7,659 nucleotides of DNA from assembly GCA_900766945.1 (NCBI GenBank), contig CAAFXD010000137.1, positions 1-7,659 of the forward strand. Direction: 5' to 3'. The translations under genes were made by a program, and so were the position numbers. The notes under the pieces were generated by a model. It was not told the origin of the DNA, did not search any database, and saw only the letters and a program-made list of their open reading frames with translations. Positions 1 to 5,203 of the stretch are shown here, in pieces. Positions within the stretch are counted from its first letter, which is position 1; each line of letters begins with the position of its first letter. This stretch comes from Clostridia bacterium. Lineage in GTDB: Bacteria > Bacillota > Clostridia > Oscillospirales > Acutalibacteraceae.

Positions 1-111
1 GGCGGGCAGCAAGACCGCCCCGTCAATCACATCAAATTTTGCAGGCGAACAGCGTTCGCCCGTACATACAAAATAAAAATCACGCGTAGGGACAGGTGTC
101 CTCACCTGTCC
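1..111. repeat. Palindromic repeat array, left end (cut by window edge)
   Basis: Three short inverted repeats follow one another upstream of the malic enzyme gene. The first has arms GGCGG (1-5) and CCGCC (15-19) and is probably truncated by the window start. The second has 7-bp arms GGCGAAC (44-50) and GTTCGCC (54-60) around a 3-base loop. The third has 9-bp arms GGACAGGTG (90-98) and CACCTGTCC (103-111) around TCCT. The linker ATCACATCAAA before the second hairpin recurs at 3564, and the CGTAGG flank before the third recurs in the other arrays. The hairpins lack a following T-run, so they are not typical terminators. No open frame here looks like a gene. Confidence 0.7.
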
Positions 112-176
112 GTGTGCGAAGAGGGCGATAGACCCCAAAAGCCAGGAATAATTCAAATTAAGGAGCAACAACACAA

Positions 177-1349
177 ATGGATTACGCAAAGGAAAGTCTG
201 CGCCTGCACTACGAATGGCAGGGCAAAATCGAAATCAAAACACGCGCAAAGGCGGGCGACAAAGAATCGCTCTCCCTCGCCTACACCCCCGGGGTGGCAC
301 AGCCGTGCTTGGAAATTCAAAAGGATATGAACAAATCCTACGAACTGACGCGCCGTTGGAACACGGTGGCGGTGGTCACGGACGGCACGGCGGTTTTGGG
401 GCTCGGCGACATCGGCCCCGAGGCGGGTATGCCCGTCATGGAGGGCAAATGCGTGCTGTTTAAGGAATTCGGCGGCGTAGATGCCATTCCCCTTTGTGTT
501 CGTTCAAAAGATGTGGACGAAATCGTCAACTGCATTGCGCTGTTGGCGGGCTCGTTCGGCGGCGTGAATTTAGAGGACATTGCTGCCCCGCGCTGTTTTG
601 AAATCGAAGAAAAATTAAAGGCGAAAACCGATATTCCGATTTTCCACGATGACCAGCACGGTACGGCAGTGGTCGTCGCGGCGGCGATTCTCAACGCCCT
701 GCGCGTGGTGGACAAAAAAATCGAGGACTGCACGGCGGTATTTTCGGGTGCAGGCGCGGCAGGCATTGCCATTGCGAAGCTCCTCATCAGCCAAGGGATA
801 AAAAGCGTCATTATGTGCGACAGCAAGGGCATTATTTGCAAGGGTGACGAGAAACTCAACGCCGCAAAACAGGCGATTGCGGAATTCACCAATCCCGAAC
901 GAAAAACGGGCACACTTGCCGACGCGATGCGCGGCGCGGACATCTTCATCGGCGTTTCCGCCCCGGGGATTGTGACCGAAGAAATGGTTGCCTCTATGGC
1001 GAAAAATCCGATTGTGCTCCCGATGGCGAACCCCGTGCCCGAAATCATGCCCGATTTGGCAATCAAAGCCGGTGCGGCGGTGGTCGGCACAGGCAGAAGC
1101 GACTTCCCCAACCAAATTAACAATGTTTTGGCGTTCCCCGGCATTTTCCGTGGCGCGCTTGACTGCCGCGCAAGCGAAATCAACGAGGAAATGAAAATTG
1201 CGGCGGCAAAGGCGATTGCGTCGCTGGTTTCCGACGAAGAATTGAACGCAGAATACATTTTGCCGAAAGCCTTTGATGAACGCGTGGGCAAAACCGTTGC
1301 CGCGGCAGTCGAAAAAGCAGCCCGCGAAACAGGGGTGGCACGGATATAA
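177..1349 (+). CDS. Malic enzyme (malate to pyruvate, NAD(P)-dependent), small bacterial type
   Basis: A 390-residue cytoplasmic protein, the usual length for the short bacterial malic enzymes that lack a phosphotransacetylase domain. It should oxidatively decarboxylate malate to pyruvate and CO2 with a divalent metal and NAD(P)+. The N-terminal malic domain holds SLAYTPGVA with the expected catalytic Tyr36, MEGK with Lys91, NLED with metal ligands Glu133-Asp134, and FHDDQHGT (157-163) with Asp158/159. The NAD-binding domain has the Rossmann loop GAGAAG (191-196) and Asp215 in CDSKG at the end of the second strand; this does not settle NAD versus NADP. MANPVPE (283-289) and SDFPNQINN (308-316) are the usual C-terminal motifs. 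The ATG start is supported by AAGGAG at 160-165, 11 bases upstream. No clear terminator follows; the downstream hairpins belong to a repeat array. It appears to be transcribed alone. Confidence 0.95.
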   Translation: MDYAKESLRLHYEWQGKIEIKTRAKAGDKESLSLAYTPGVAQPCLEIQKDMNKSYELTRRWNTVAVVTDGTAVLGLGDIGPEAGMPVMEGKCVLFKEFGGVDAIPLCVRSKDVDEIVNCIALLAGSFGGVNLEDIAAPRCFEIEEKLKAKTDIPIFHDDQHGTAVVVAAAILNALRVVDKKIEDCTAVFSGAGAAGIAIAKLLISQGIKSVIMCDSKGIICKGDEKLNAAKQAIAEFTNPERKTGTLADAMRGADIFIGVSAPGIVTEEMVASMAKNPIVLPMANPVPEIMPDLAIKAGAAVVGTGRSDFPNQINNVLAFPGIFRGALDCRASEINEEMKIAAAKAIASLVSDEELNAEYILPKAFDERVGKTVAAAVEKAARETGVARI

Positions 1350-1360
1350 AGCGTTTTTTT

Positions 1361-1661
1361 GCGTAGGGGCAAACTGTGTTCGCCCGTGGATTTTGATTAA
1401 TTTTTCGGAACGGTCAAGACCGTTCCCTACGCGCACGCAATGTATTTCGTGCGTTGGGGCGGTCGACCTCGGCCGCCCGTTGTAGGGGCGGGTGATTCCC
1501 CTGTTAGGGGAAATGTCTGCGAAGCAGACAAAAGGGTGCCCGTTTTCGGAGAAAATCCACGCCCGCCCGTAAATTTTGCACGGCGTAAAGTTATTTATCG
1601 GTAGGGCTGGGGCAAGACCGCGCCGTAGGTTTAATATGAGGGAAGACAGGTCTTTCCTGTC
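1361..1661. repeat. Array of palindromic hairpin units filling the gap after the malic enzyme gene
   Basis: The 334-base gap 1350-1683 consists almost entirely of short inverted repeats: GGGCAAAC/GTTCGCCC (1367-1374/1378-1385, one mismatch), GGAACGGT/ACCGTTCC (1407-1414/1419-1426), CGCACG/CGTGCG (1432-1437/1448-1453), GGGCGGTC/GGCCGCCC (1457-1464/1471-1478), TTCCCCT/AGGGGAA (1496-1502/1506-1512), TGTCTGC/GCAGACA (1514-1520/1524-1530) and GACAGG/CCTGTC (1645-1650/1656-1661). Several units are bounded by GCGTAGGG or its complement CCCTACGC. Arm sequences differ from unit to unit but stay paired, suggesting that RNA or DNA hairpins matter more than the exact sequence. No unit is followed by a convincing T-run. 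No gene or clear promoter is seen here. Confidence 0.75.
1481..1626 (+). repeat. Inverted-repeat modules, left copy (partner 3706-3808)
   Basis: Three modules match the reverse complement of sequence on the far side of the two-gene cassette. Module Y (1481-1518) matches 3771-3808 at 37 of 38 positions. Module X (1541-1561) matches 3706-3726 at 21 of 21. Module Z (1601-1626) matches 3734-3760 at about 24 of 27 positions with one gap. Sequence between modules is unrelated. Modules X and Z appear in a different relative order in the two copies, so this is a shuffled modular element and not a simple terminal inverted repeat. These counts were made by eye. Confidence 0.75.
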
Positions 1662-1683
1662 CGATATTATGGGGGATTCTAAA

Positions 1684-2922
1684 ATGGAAAATAATATAAA
1701 TAATAAAACATCGAGTGATTTTTCCCCAGATAATTTTGTGCCTTTTGCCGTTACGGAAGAAGAAAAGGCCTGGCTTTCGGAATACAGAGAAAAACACAAT
1801 GCAGTTTTTTCAAGTGGAAAACCCGTCACAGAAGAAGGGCTTGAGACCATTAAAGAACTCACATCACAAAACACTTATGTTTTCTTGTACGCTAAATATA
1901 AAAAAGCACAAAAAACAATAAAAGTAAAAGCATCTGTTGCTGCATTTTTTGCTTTATTTGCAACATTGATTGGTACATCTATCATTGAAGTGATTTTTCC
2001 CGTTCGAGGTTTTATTTACGCTGGTCTTTCTTGTGCTGCGATTGTTTCTGCAACAAGTTCCGCTTATGCGTCCGTTAAGAGAAAAATGTATGATAAAATA
2101 TTTTCCCAAGTTCCAAAACGAGAAGAATTAACCAATACGCCAAAAGTGCAAGCAGAAGAAGTGCTACCGCCTATCGCGGAACAGCCCGCACCGAAAAACA
2201 CACCGTTTATTGCGACGCAGGAAGAAGAAATGCAAGTTTGCAAAGAGGAAAGTAAACCGTGTTCGGAAACGCCTTCTACTGCCTCACAATCGGTCGAGGC
2301 AAAACAAAAAGACGACTTGCACACGCCGTTCTCTCTACGACCGTTCGCTGAAACCAAACGGGAAAAAGCCGCCTTACAAATGTATGAAGAAGCATATCAA
2401 AAAGCATTTCACTCGGAAGATGTTGAAGAAATTAAAAATGCGTTTGACCGCTTGGAGTATATTGTCAGCACAAACGAGTTTTCTTCTATGCGTACAAAAG
2501 CAGAAAAAGCAAATACATCTAATTCTGTAAAATCAAAGCAAAAGAAAATCATCGTTGCACTTTCTATCGTATGTGCCGTATTTTTAATCTCCACAGTCGC
2601 ACTGTCCATAGCAACCTATACGGAAAACCAAAAAGCAAAGGATTTGCAAGCAACCGTTAAAGAACTCAAAGACGAAAATTTTGAGTTGCAAAAGGATATT
2701 ATTCATAAAGATGGGGAAATCGACGATTTAACATCAAAATACAACAGAGCATGCCTTAAAGCAAATTTCCTTGATGAACATATTGCATTTGTTACAAACC
2801 CATATGCAGATTACTATCACACATATTCTTGCCCGACATTTCAAAACGCCGATTCATATTGGGCTTATAACATTGAGGCCGCAGAAGCAAACGGATATTC
2901 TCCCTGTCCACGATGCCATTAA
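1684..2922 (+). CDS. Unknown three-TM protein with coiled coil and Ada-like Cys/His C-terminus
   Basis: Not recognised as a named family; 412 residues. Order seen: polar N-terminus (1-82), a transmembrane pair at about 83-105 and 108-130, a charged Pro/Glu-rich linker (about 145-215), a short helical segment (about 222-275), a third membrane segment (about 288-311), a probable coiled coil (about 313-357), and a C-terminal motif H379-x3-C383 ... GYSPC408-x2-C411-H412. The last part resembles the small Ada-like metal-binding motif (YHxxxC...GYxPCxxC) found at the ends of many bacterial proteins; zinc binding is inference. Lys/Arg clusters before TM1, after TM2 and before TM3 suggest those parts are cytoplasmic, which puts the coiled coil and Cys/His tail outside. 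I chose ATG 1684, with GGGGGA at 1671-1676 as a modest ribosome site; longer starts at 1576 or 1636 would translate repeat DNA. The gene is AT-richer than its neighbours and coupled to the next one. Confidence 0.8.
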   Translation: MENNINNKTSSDFSPDNFVPFAVTEEEKAWLSEYREKHNAVFSSGKPVTEEGLETIKELTSQNTYVFLYAKYKKAQKTIKVKASVAAFFALFATLIGTSIIEVIFPVRGFIYAGLSCAAIVSATSSAYASVKRKMYDKIFSQVPKREELTNTPKVQAEEVLPPIAEQPAPKNTPFIATQEEEMQVCKEESKPCSETPSTASQSVEAKQKDDLHTPFSLRPFAETKREKAALQMYEEAYQKAFHSEDVEEIKNAFDRLEYIVSTNEFSSMRTKAEKANTSNSVKSKQKKIIVALSIVCAVFLISTVALSIATYTENQKAKDLQATVKELKDENFELQKDIIHKDGEIDDLTSKYNRACLKANFLDEHIAFVTNPYADYYHTYSCPTFQNADSYWAYNIEAAEANGYSPCPRCH

Positions 2923-2934
2923 GGAGAAGAAACT

Positions 2935-3522
2935 ATGTGGAACACAATCTTTAAAATTGTCCTTATTCTTGCACTCTATGTTGCTTTTTTCTATATTCGG
3001 TACAGTGAACGGATGGTAAGAAAGTACAGCAGTTGGGAAGAGCGAAATTTCGCTTCTGCATTTCCTGTTCTTTTCTCTTTCATCATCGTATTCAGCGGAC
3101 ATTTAGATATTGTGTATATGCGGACAATCGCAGGAATTTGGGTTATTCTGATTGCATTTGCTTGTAGTTCCATTGACGAAGGAATAAAAAAGGAAGAAAA
3201 AGCGGCTTTGACCGATGAACATAACAAACTATCTTATCTATTGCACGAATATACACGCCTTTGCAAAAACTATACCCGTGACGAAAAAGTGCGGGAACTT
3301 CTGTCTGCAAGGAAATACGAAGAAGCAATTAGCAGGATTTCCGATAATGAAAAAGCAATAACAGACGCCAAACAGCAATACACTTACGGCGAAAAGAGCC
3401 CGAAAATCACAGATTATATTGCATTTGAAAAATACGAAAAAGAAATCGATACTGTATTGCAAAACTATCGAGATATACTGTATGAGGAAGAAGAGTACAT
3501 CCGCATAATACAAGGGGAGTAA
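2935..3522 (+). CDS. Unknown membrane protein with three N-terminal TM segments and a charged helical tail
   Basis: Not recognised; 195 residues. The N-terminal half is membrane-embedded: hydrophobic stretches at about 3-21, 41-60 and 64-80. The remaining 115 residues are highly charged and predicted helical (rich in Glu, Lys and Tyr), probably cytoplasmic, with a possible coiled coil near 90-145 and at 165-190. The preceding gene's stop codon overlaps the ribosome site: TAAGGAG runs 2920-2926, with ATG 8 bases later. The two are therefore almost certainly one operon and possibly translationally coupled. The two proteins share overall style (membrane segments plus charged helices) and AT-rich codon use unlike the malic enzyme, glnA and azl genes, so I infer they act together at the membrane and may have been acquired together. 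No enzymatic motif is visible. Confidence 0.8.
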   Translation: MWNTIFKIVLILALYVAFFYIRYSERMVRKYSSWEERNFASAFPVLFSFIIVFSGHLDIVYMRTIAGIWVILIAFACSSIDEGIKKEEKAALTDEHNKLSYLLHEYTRLCKNYTRDEKVRELLSARKYEEAISRISDNEKAITDAKQQYTYGEKSPKITDYIAFEKYEKEIDTVLQNYRDILYEEEEYIRIIQGE

Positions 3523-3563
3523 AAACTGTGTGTTTGAAACCCATCCCATGTGCGTTTTGTAAA

Positions 3564-3677
3564 ATCACATCAAAACCCGCGGGCGAACGCAGTTCGCCCC
3601 TACGCGTAGGGAACGACCTTTGTGTCGTTCCGCGGAAACACATCAAATTTTACGGGGCACCGAGTCGGTGCCCCGTA
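3564..3677. repeat. Array of palindromic hairpin units after the unknown-gene pair
   Basis: Three strong hairpins: GGGCGAAC/GTTCGCCC (3581-3588/3592-3599), GGAACGAC/GTCGTTCC (3610-3617/3624-3631), and an 11-bp stem with arms 3651-3661 and 3667-3677. The first two are joined by the perfect palindrome CCCTACGCGTAGGG (3598-3611), which reads as two units meeting head to head. The linkers ATCACATCAAA (3564) and CACATCAAATTTT (3639-3651) repeat the linker seen at 28-40. A T-rich stretch follows the third hairpin only after about 15 bases, so it is a poor intrinsic terminator. Positions 3523-3563 show nothing I can name. Confidence 0.75.
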
Positions 3678-3705
3678 ATAAATTACATCTATTTTTCACG
3701 GGCGG

Positions 3706-3808
3706 CGTGGATTTTCTCCGAAAACGCCACCGAACGGCGCAGTCTTGCCACCCGCCCTACATGATTAAATAGACATTTCCCCTAACAGGAGAATCACCCG
3801 CCCCTACA
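3706..3808 (-). repeat. Inverted-repeat modules, right copy (partner 1481-1626)
   Basis: Contains module X (3706-3726), module Z (3734-3760) and module Y (3771-3808), each matching the reverse complement of a module between the malic enzyme gene and the unknown pair. Module Y differs at one position (AGGAGAA here against AGGGGAA in the reverse complement of the left copy), which breaks one base pair of its internal hairpin. Together the copies bracket the two unknown membrane genes in inverted orientation. Confidence 0.75.
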
Positions 3809-3837
3809 AACGGGCACATAAGCCCCGCCCGATTGCC

Positions 3838-3920
3838 ATTCTGCGCCGATAGGCGAAGAATCTCGTGTCGCGCATTTTTACTTTGTGCTGTTTGAGATTC
3901 TTCACTTCGTTCAGAATGAC
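3838..3920. repeat. Symmetric repeat element with nested inverted repeats (MITE-like)
   Basis: A 10-bp perfect inverted repeat, GAAGAATCTC (3855-3864) and GAGATTCTTC (3894-3903), encloses about 29 bases. A smaller hairpin sits on the left: ATTCT/AGAAT (3838-3842/3857-3861) with inner CGCC/GGCG. On the right ATTCT (3897-3901) and AGAAT (3913-3917) form another, ending in AGAATGACA. Sequences of the type TTCACTTCGTTCAGAATGAC are, from general knowledge, common interspersed repeats in Clostridia genomes. The element lies just downstream of the SH3b/C39 gene stop codon and has no U-tract on either strand, so I do not call it a terminator. Confidence 0.55.
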
Positions 3921-3930
3921 AAATTCACAT

Positions 3931-4917
3931 TTACTTATAATACACCATTTTATAAAAATTCGGGTATGCGCCCAAAAACGCGGACAGCGTGGTGCGGGTA
4001 TTTGAGCCCGGGTCATTCACGGTGAAATTCGCCGCGGTGAGCGCGCCGCCCGTAAAGCCAGTGACAACCACCCAATGCTGGGCGCCGCTTGCCTTTTTCA
4101 TACCGAGAATCACGGGTTTGCCGGATTTCAGCAAGTTGTAAATCGTCTGCAAATAATTCGTACCGTTCGTGGAAATCAAATAATTCGACGGCCAGTAAAG
4201 CCAACCGGCGGGCGCATAGGTTAATCTTGTCGCCATGACGGCGGGTGTAATCGTCGTGCCCGTGCGGTAGCTTTCGGTCATGGCAAGTGCGGTTGTGGTA
4301 CAGCCTGAACTGCCGATGGTATCCCCCGCCGTGCCGATTTTCACATTTGCCCAGCGCGGGTCTGTCTGTTTATAACTGACAACCGACAAGCGCACCGCCG
4401 CATTGCCGTTTGCCGTATCGGACGAGGACGAAGCAGTTAAATACCTGTTGCTGACATAGCCGATGCTTTTGCCGTGATACAGGATTTTTGCCCAGCCGCC
4501 GCTTTGCGAGAGCACCACCACGGTTTTCCCATTCGGAAGCGAGGTACGCACACTATACGAAGTGCCCGCGCCCGTGCGGACATTCAAATTGCCGCCCGCG
4601 GTTTTTACGCGTGCCGCGGATGCGCCCGACACAGGCGCAATATAATTCGCGTGCGCATAGCCATATTTGCCGTCAGCGTATTCGATTTTCCAAAAATCTC
4701 CGCTTTTGTGCAGCAGCGTTACGGTTTCGTTTTTGTAAAGCGACGATACAACCGTTGCCGAGGTGCTCGGCGCAGAACGGACATTCAGACTGCCCGAAGT
4801 AATGCGCACCGTGCCCGCCGTACTGTTCGCATCTGCCGCAACCGCAGGCAAGGTGCACGCGAACAGCAGCACAAAAGTCAACAGCACGGTGAAAATTCGT
4901 TTCGTTCGTTGTTGCAT
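3931..4917 (-). CDS. Secreted C39-like cysteine peptidase with two SH3b domains
   Basis: A 328-residue exported protein. A signal peptide is evident: basic MQQRTKR, a hydrophobic core (8-23) and a likely cleavage after AVA (25-27). Two bacterial SH3 domains follow (about 34-95 and 102-160), each with the GxLNVR-SAPSTS/TGAGTS type motif, presumably binding cell wall. The C-terminal part (about 178-328) is a C39-like papain-fold domain: YKQTDPRW, then GSSGC206TTTALAM with the likely nucleophile Cys206, His281 in AQHWVVVTGF, and Asp302 in NDPGS. This arrangement matches the peptidase_C39_2 type. The substrate is unknown; cell-wall or surface-protein processing is inference. The start at 4917 is chosen because AAAGGAGG lies 8 bases upstream and the signal peptide follows directly; an in-frame ATG at 4968 would add 17 residues across that ribosome site. 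It stands alone, divergent from glnA. Confidence 0.9.
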   Translation of the reverse strand: MQQRTKRIFTVLLTFVLLFACTLPAVAADANSTAGTVRITSGSLNVRSAPSTSATVVSSLYKNETVTLLHKSGDFWKIEYADGKYGYAHANYIAPVSGASAARVKTAGGNLNVRTGAGTSYSVRTSLPNGKTVVVLSQSGGWAKILYHGKSIGYVSNRYLTASSSSDTANGNAAVRLSVVSYKQTDPRWANVKIGTAGDTIGSSGCTTTALAMTESYRTGTTITPAVMATRLTYAPAGWLYWPSNYLISTNGTNYLQTIYNLLKSGKPVILGMKKASGAQHWVVVTGFTGGALTAANFTVNDPGSNTRTTLSAFLGAYPNFYKMVYYK

Positions 4918-4939
4918 ATTGCAAACCTCCTTTGCCGCC

Positions 4940-4945
4940 ATTATA
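4940..4945 (-). promoter_or_regulatory. Possible -10 box for the SH3b/C39 gene
   Basis: Reading the minus strand, TATAAT occurs 22 bases before the start codon. No good -35 hexamer lies at 16-18 bases further upstream. The predicted transcript start would fall at the edge of the ribosome site, giving a leader of only about 16 bases. A perfect hexamer, but weak support as a whole promoter. Confidence 0.35.
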
Positions 4946-5056
4946 CCGAAAACCGCCGTTTTCTGCACGCGCCAAATCTTGGTAAGGAAAAAACAGGAAA
5001 TTCCTTTTCAAAAAGCAAGGCGTTTTTTCCAAAATCGGCCTGATTTCGACAAGCGG

Positions 5057-5076
5057 TTTTGTAAAATGCTACAAAA
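5057..5076. promoter_or_regulatory. 7-bp dyad upstream of the glnA promoter (candidate operator)
   Basis: TTTTGTA (5057-5063) and TACAAAA (5070-5076) form a perfect inverted repeat with a 6-base spacer, ending 23 bases before the -35 box. The TGTA...TACA core recalls nitrogen-regulator sites, but the spacing does not fit the GlnR/TnrA consensus TGTNA-N7-TNACA. It could equally serve the divergent gene or be chance in AT-rich DNA. Confidence 0.3.
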
Positions 5077-5099
5077 GCAAAAAAATTGAAAAAATGGCG

Positions 5100-5127
5100 T
5101 TGACAAATCCGTTTTGCTTGCTATAAT
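5100..5127 (+). promoter_or_regulatory. Near-consensus sigma-A promoter of glnA
   Basis: TTGACA (5100-5105) and TATAAT (5122-5127) are both perfect hexamers, separated by 16 bases, one less than ideal. Transcription would begin near 5132-5134. The promoter lies in the divergent intergenic region, so glnA is its only target on this strand. Confidence 0.85.
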
Positions 5128-5143
5128 GAGTACATAAACGAAA

Positions 5144-5182
5144 GGCAACGAGGTCTATCGACAGACCTCGTTGCCCTTTTTT
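5144..5182 (+). terminator. Promoter-proximal terminator hairpin in the glnA leader (candidate attenuator)
   Basis: Perfect 13-bp arms GGCAACGAGGTCT (5144-5156) and AGACCTCGTTGCC (5163-5175) enclose the 6-base loop ATCGAC, followed by C and six T (5177-5182), then ATTTT. This is a textbook intrinsic terminator, yet it lies about 10 bases after the expected transcript start and 21 bases before the glnA start codon, with the ribosome site at 5190-5195. The upstream gene is on the other strand, so the only plus-strand transcript it can act on in the visible context is that of glnA itself. I infer attenuation control; the regulator is unknown. It might instead be a 5' stabilising hairpin. Confidence 0.8.
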
Positions 5183-5203
5183 ATTTTGAAAGGAGAAGTA
5201 AAA

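Noticed and set aside
1367..1400. Intrinsic terminator of the malic enzyme gene.
   Set aside because: The hairpin at 1367-1385 has a mismatch and only a scattered T-rich stretch after it. It is better explained as a repeat unit, although weak termination cannot be excluded.
1576..1683. Upstream in-frame starts (TTG 1576, ATG 1636) for the first unknown membrane protein.
   Set aside because: They would translate repeat modules and the 1645-1661 hairpin and have no good ribosome site. ATG 1684 has GGGGGA at a suitable distance.
3655..3673. GGCACCGAGTCGGTGC is identical to the 3' terminal hairpin of the Streptococcus pyogenes tracrRNA.
   Set aside because: There is no anti-repeat, nexus, T-run, cas gene or CRISPR repeat nearby, and the match lies wholly inside a palindrome of the local hairpin family. 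It is a chance match of a GC-rich palindrome.
1361..3812. Possible CRISPR array in the repeat-rich gaps.
   Set aside because: The units differ in sequence, are not evenly spaced, and there are no identical direct repeats with unique spacers or cas genes.
4849..4860. Possible lipobox (LFAC, residues 18-21) making the SH3b/C39 protein a lipoprotein.
   Set aside because: Phe at -2 is not typical, and a good AVA signal peptidase I site follows at residues 25-27.
4918..4968. Longer start at 4968 for the SH3b/C39 protein.
   Set aside because: It would place 17 residues before the signal peptide and translate through the AAAGGAGG site.
5128..5203. Glutamine riboswitch (glnA RNA) ahead of glnA.
   Set aside because: The leader is only about 70 bases and is occupied by one simple hairpin; no multi-stem aptamer could fit.
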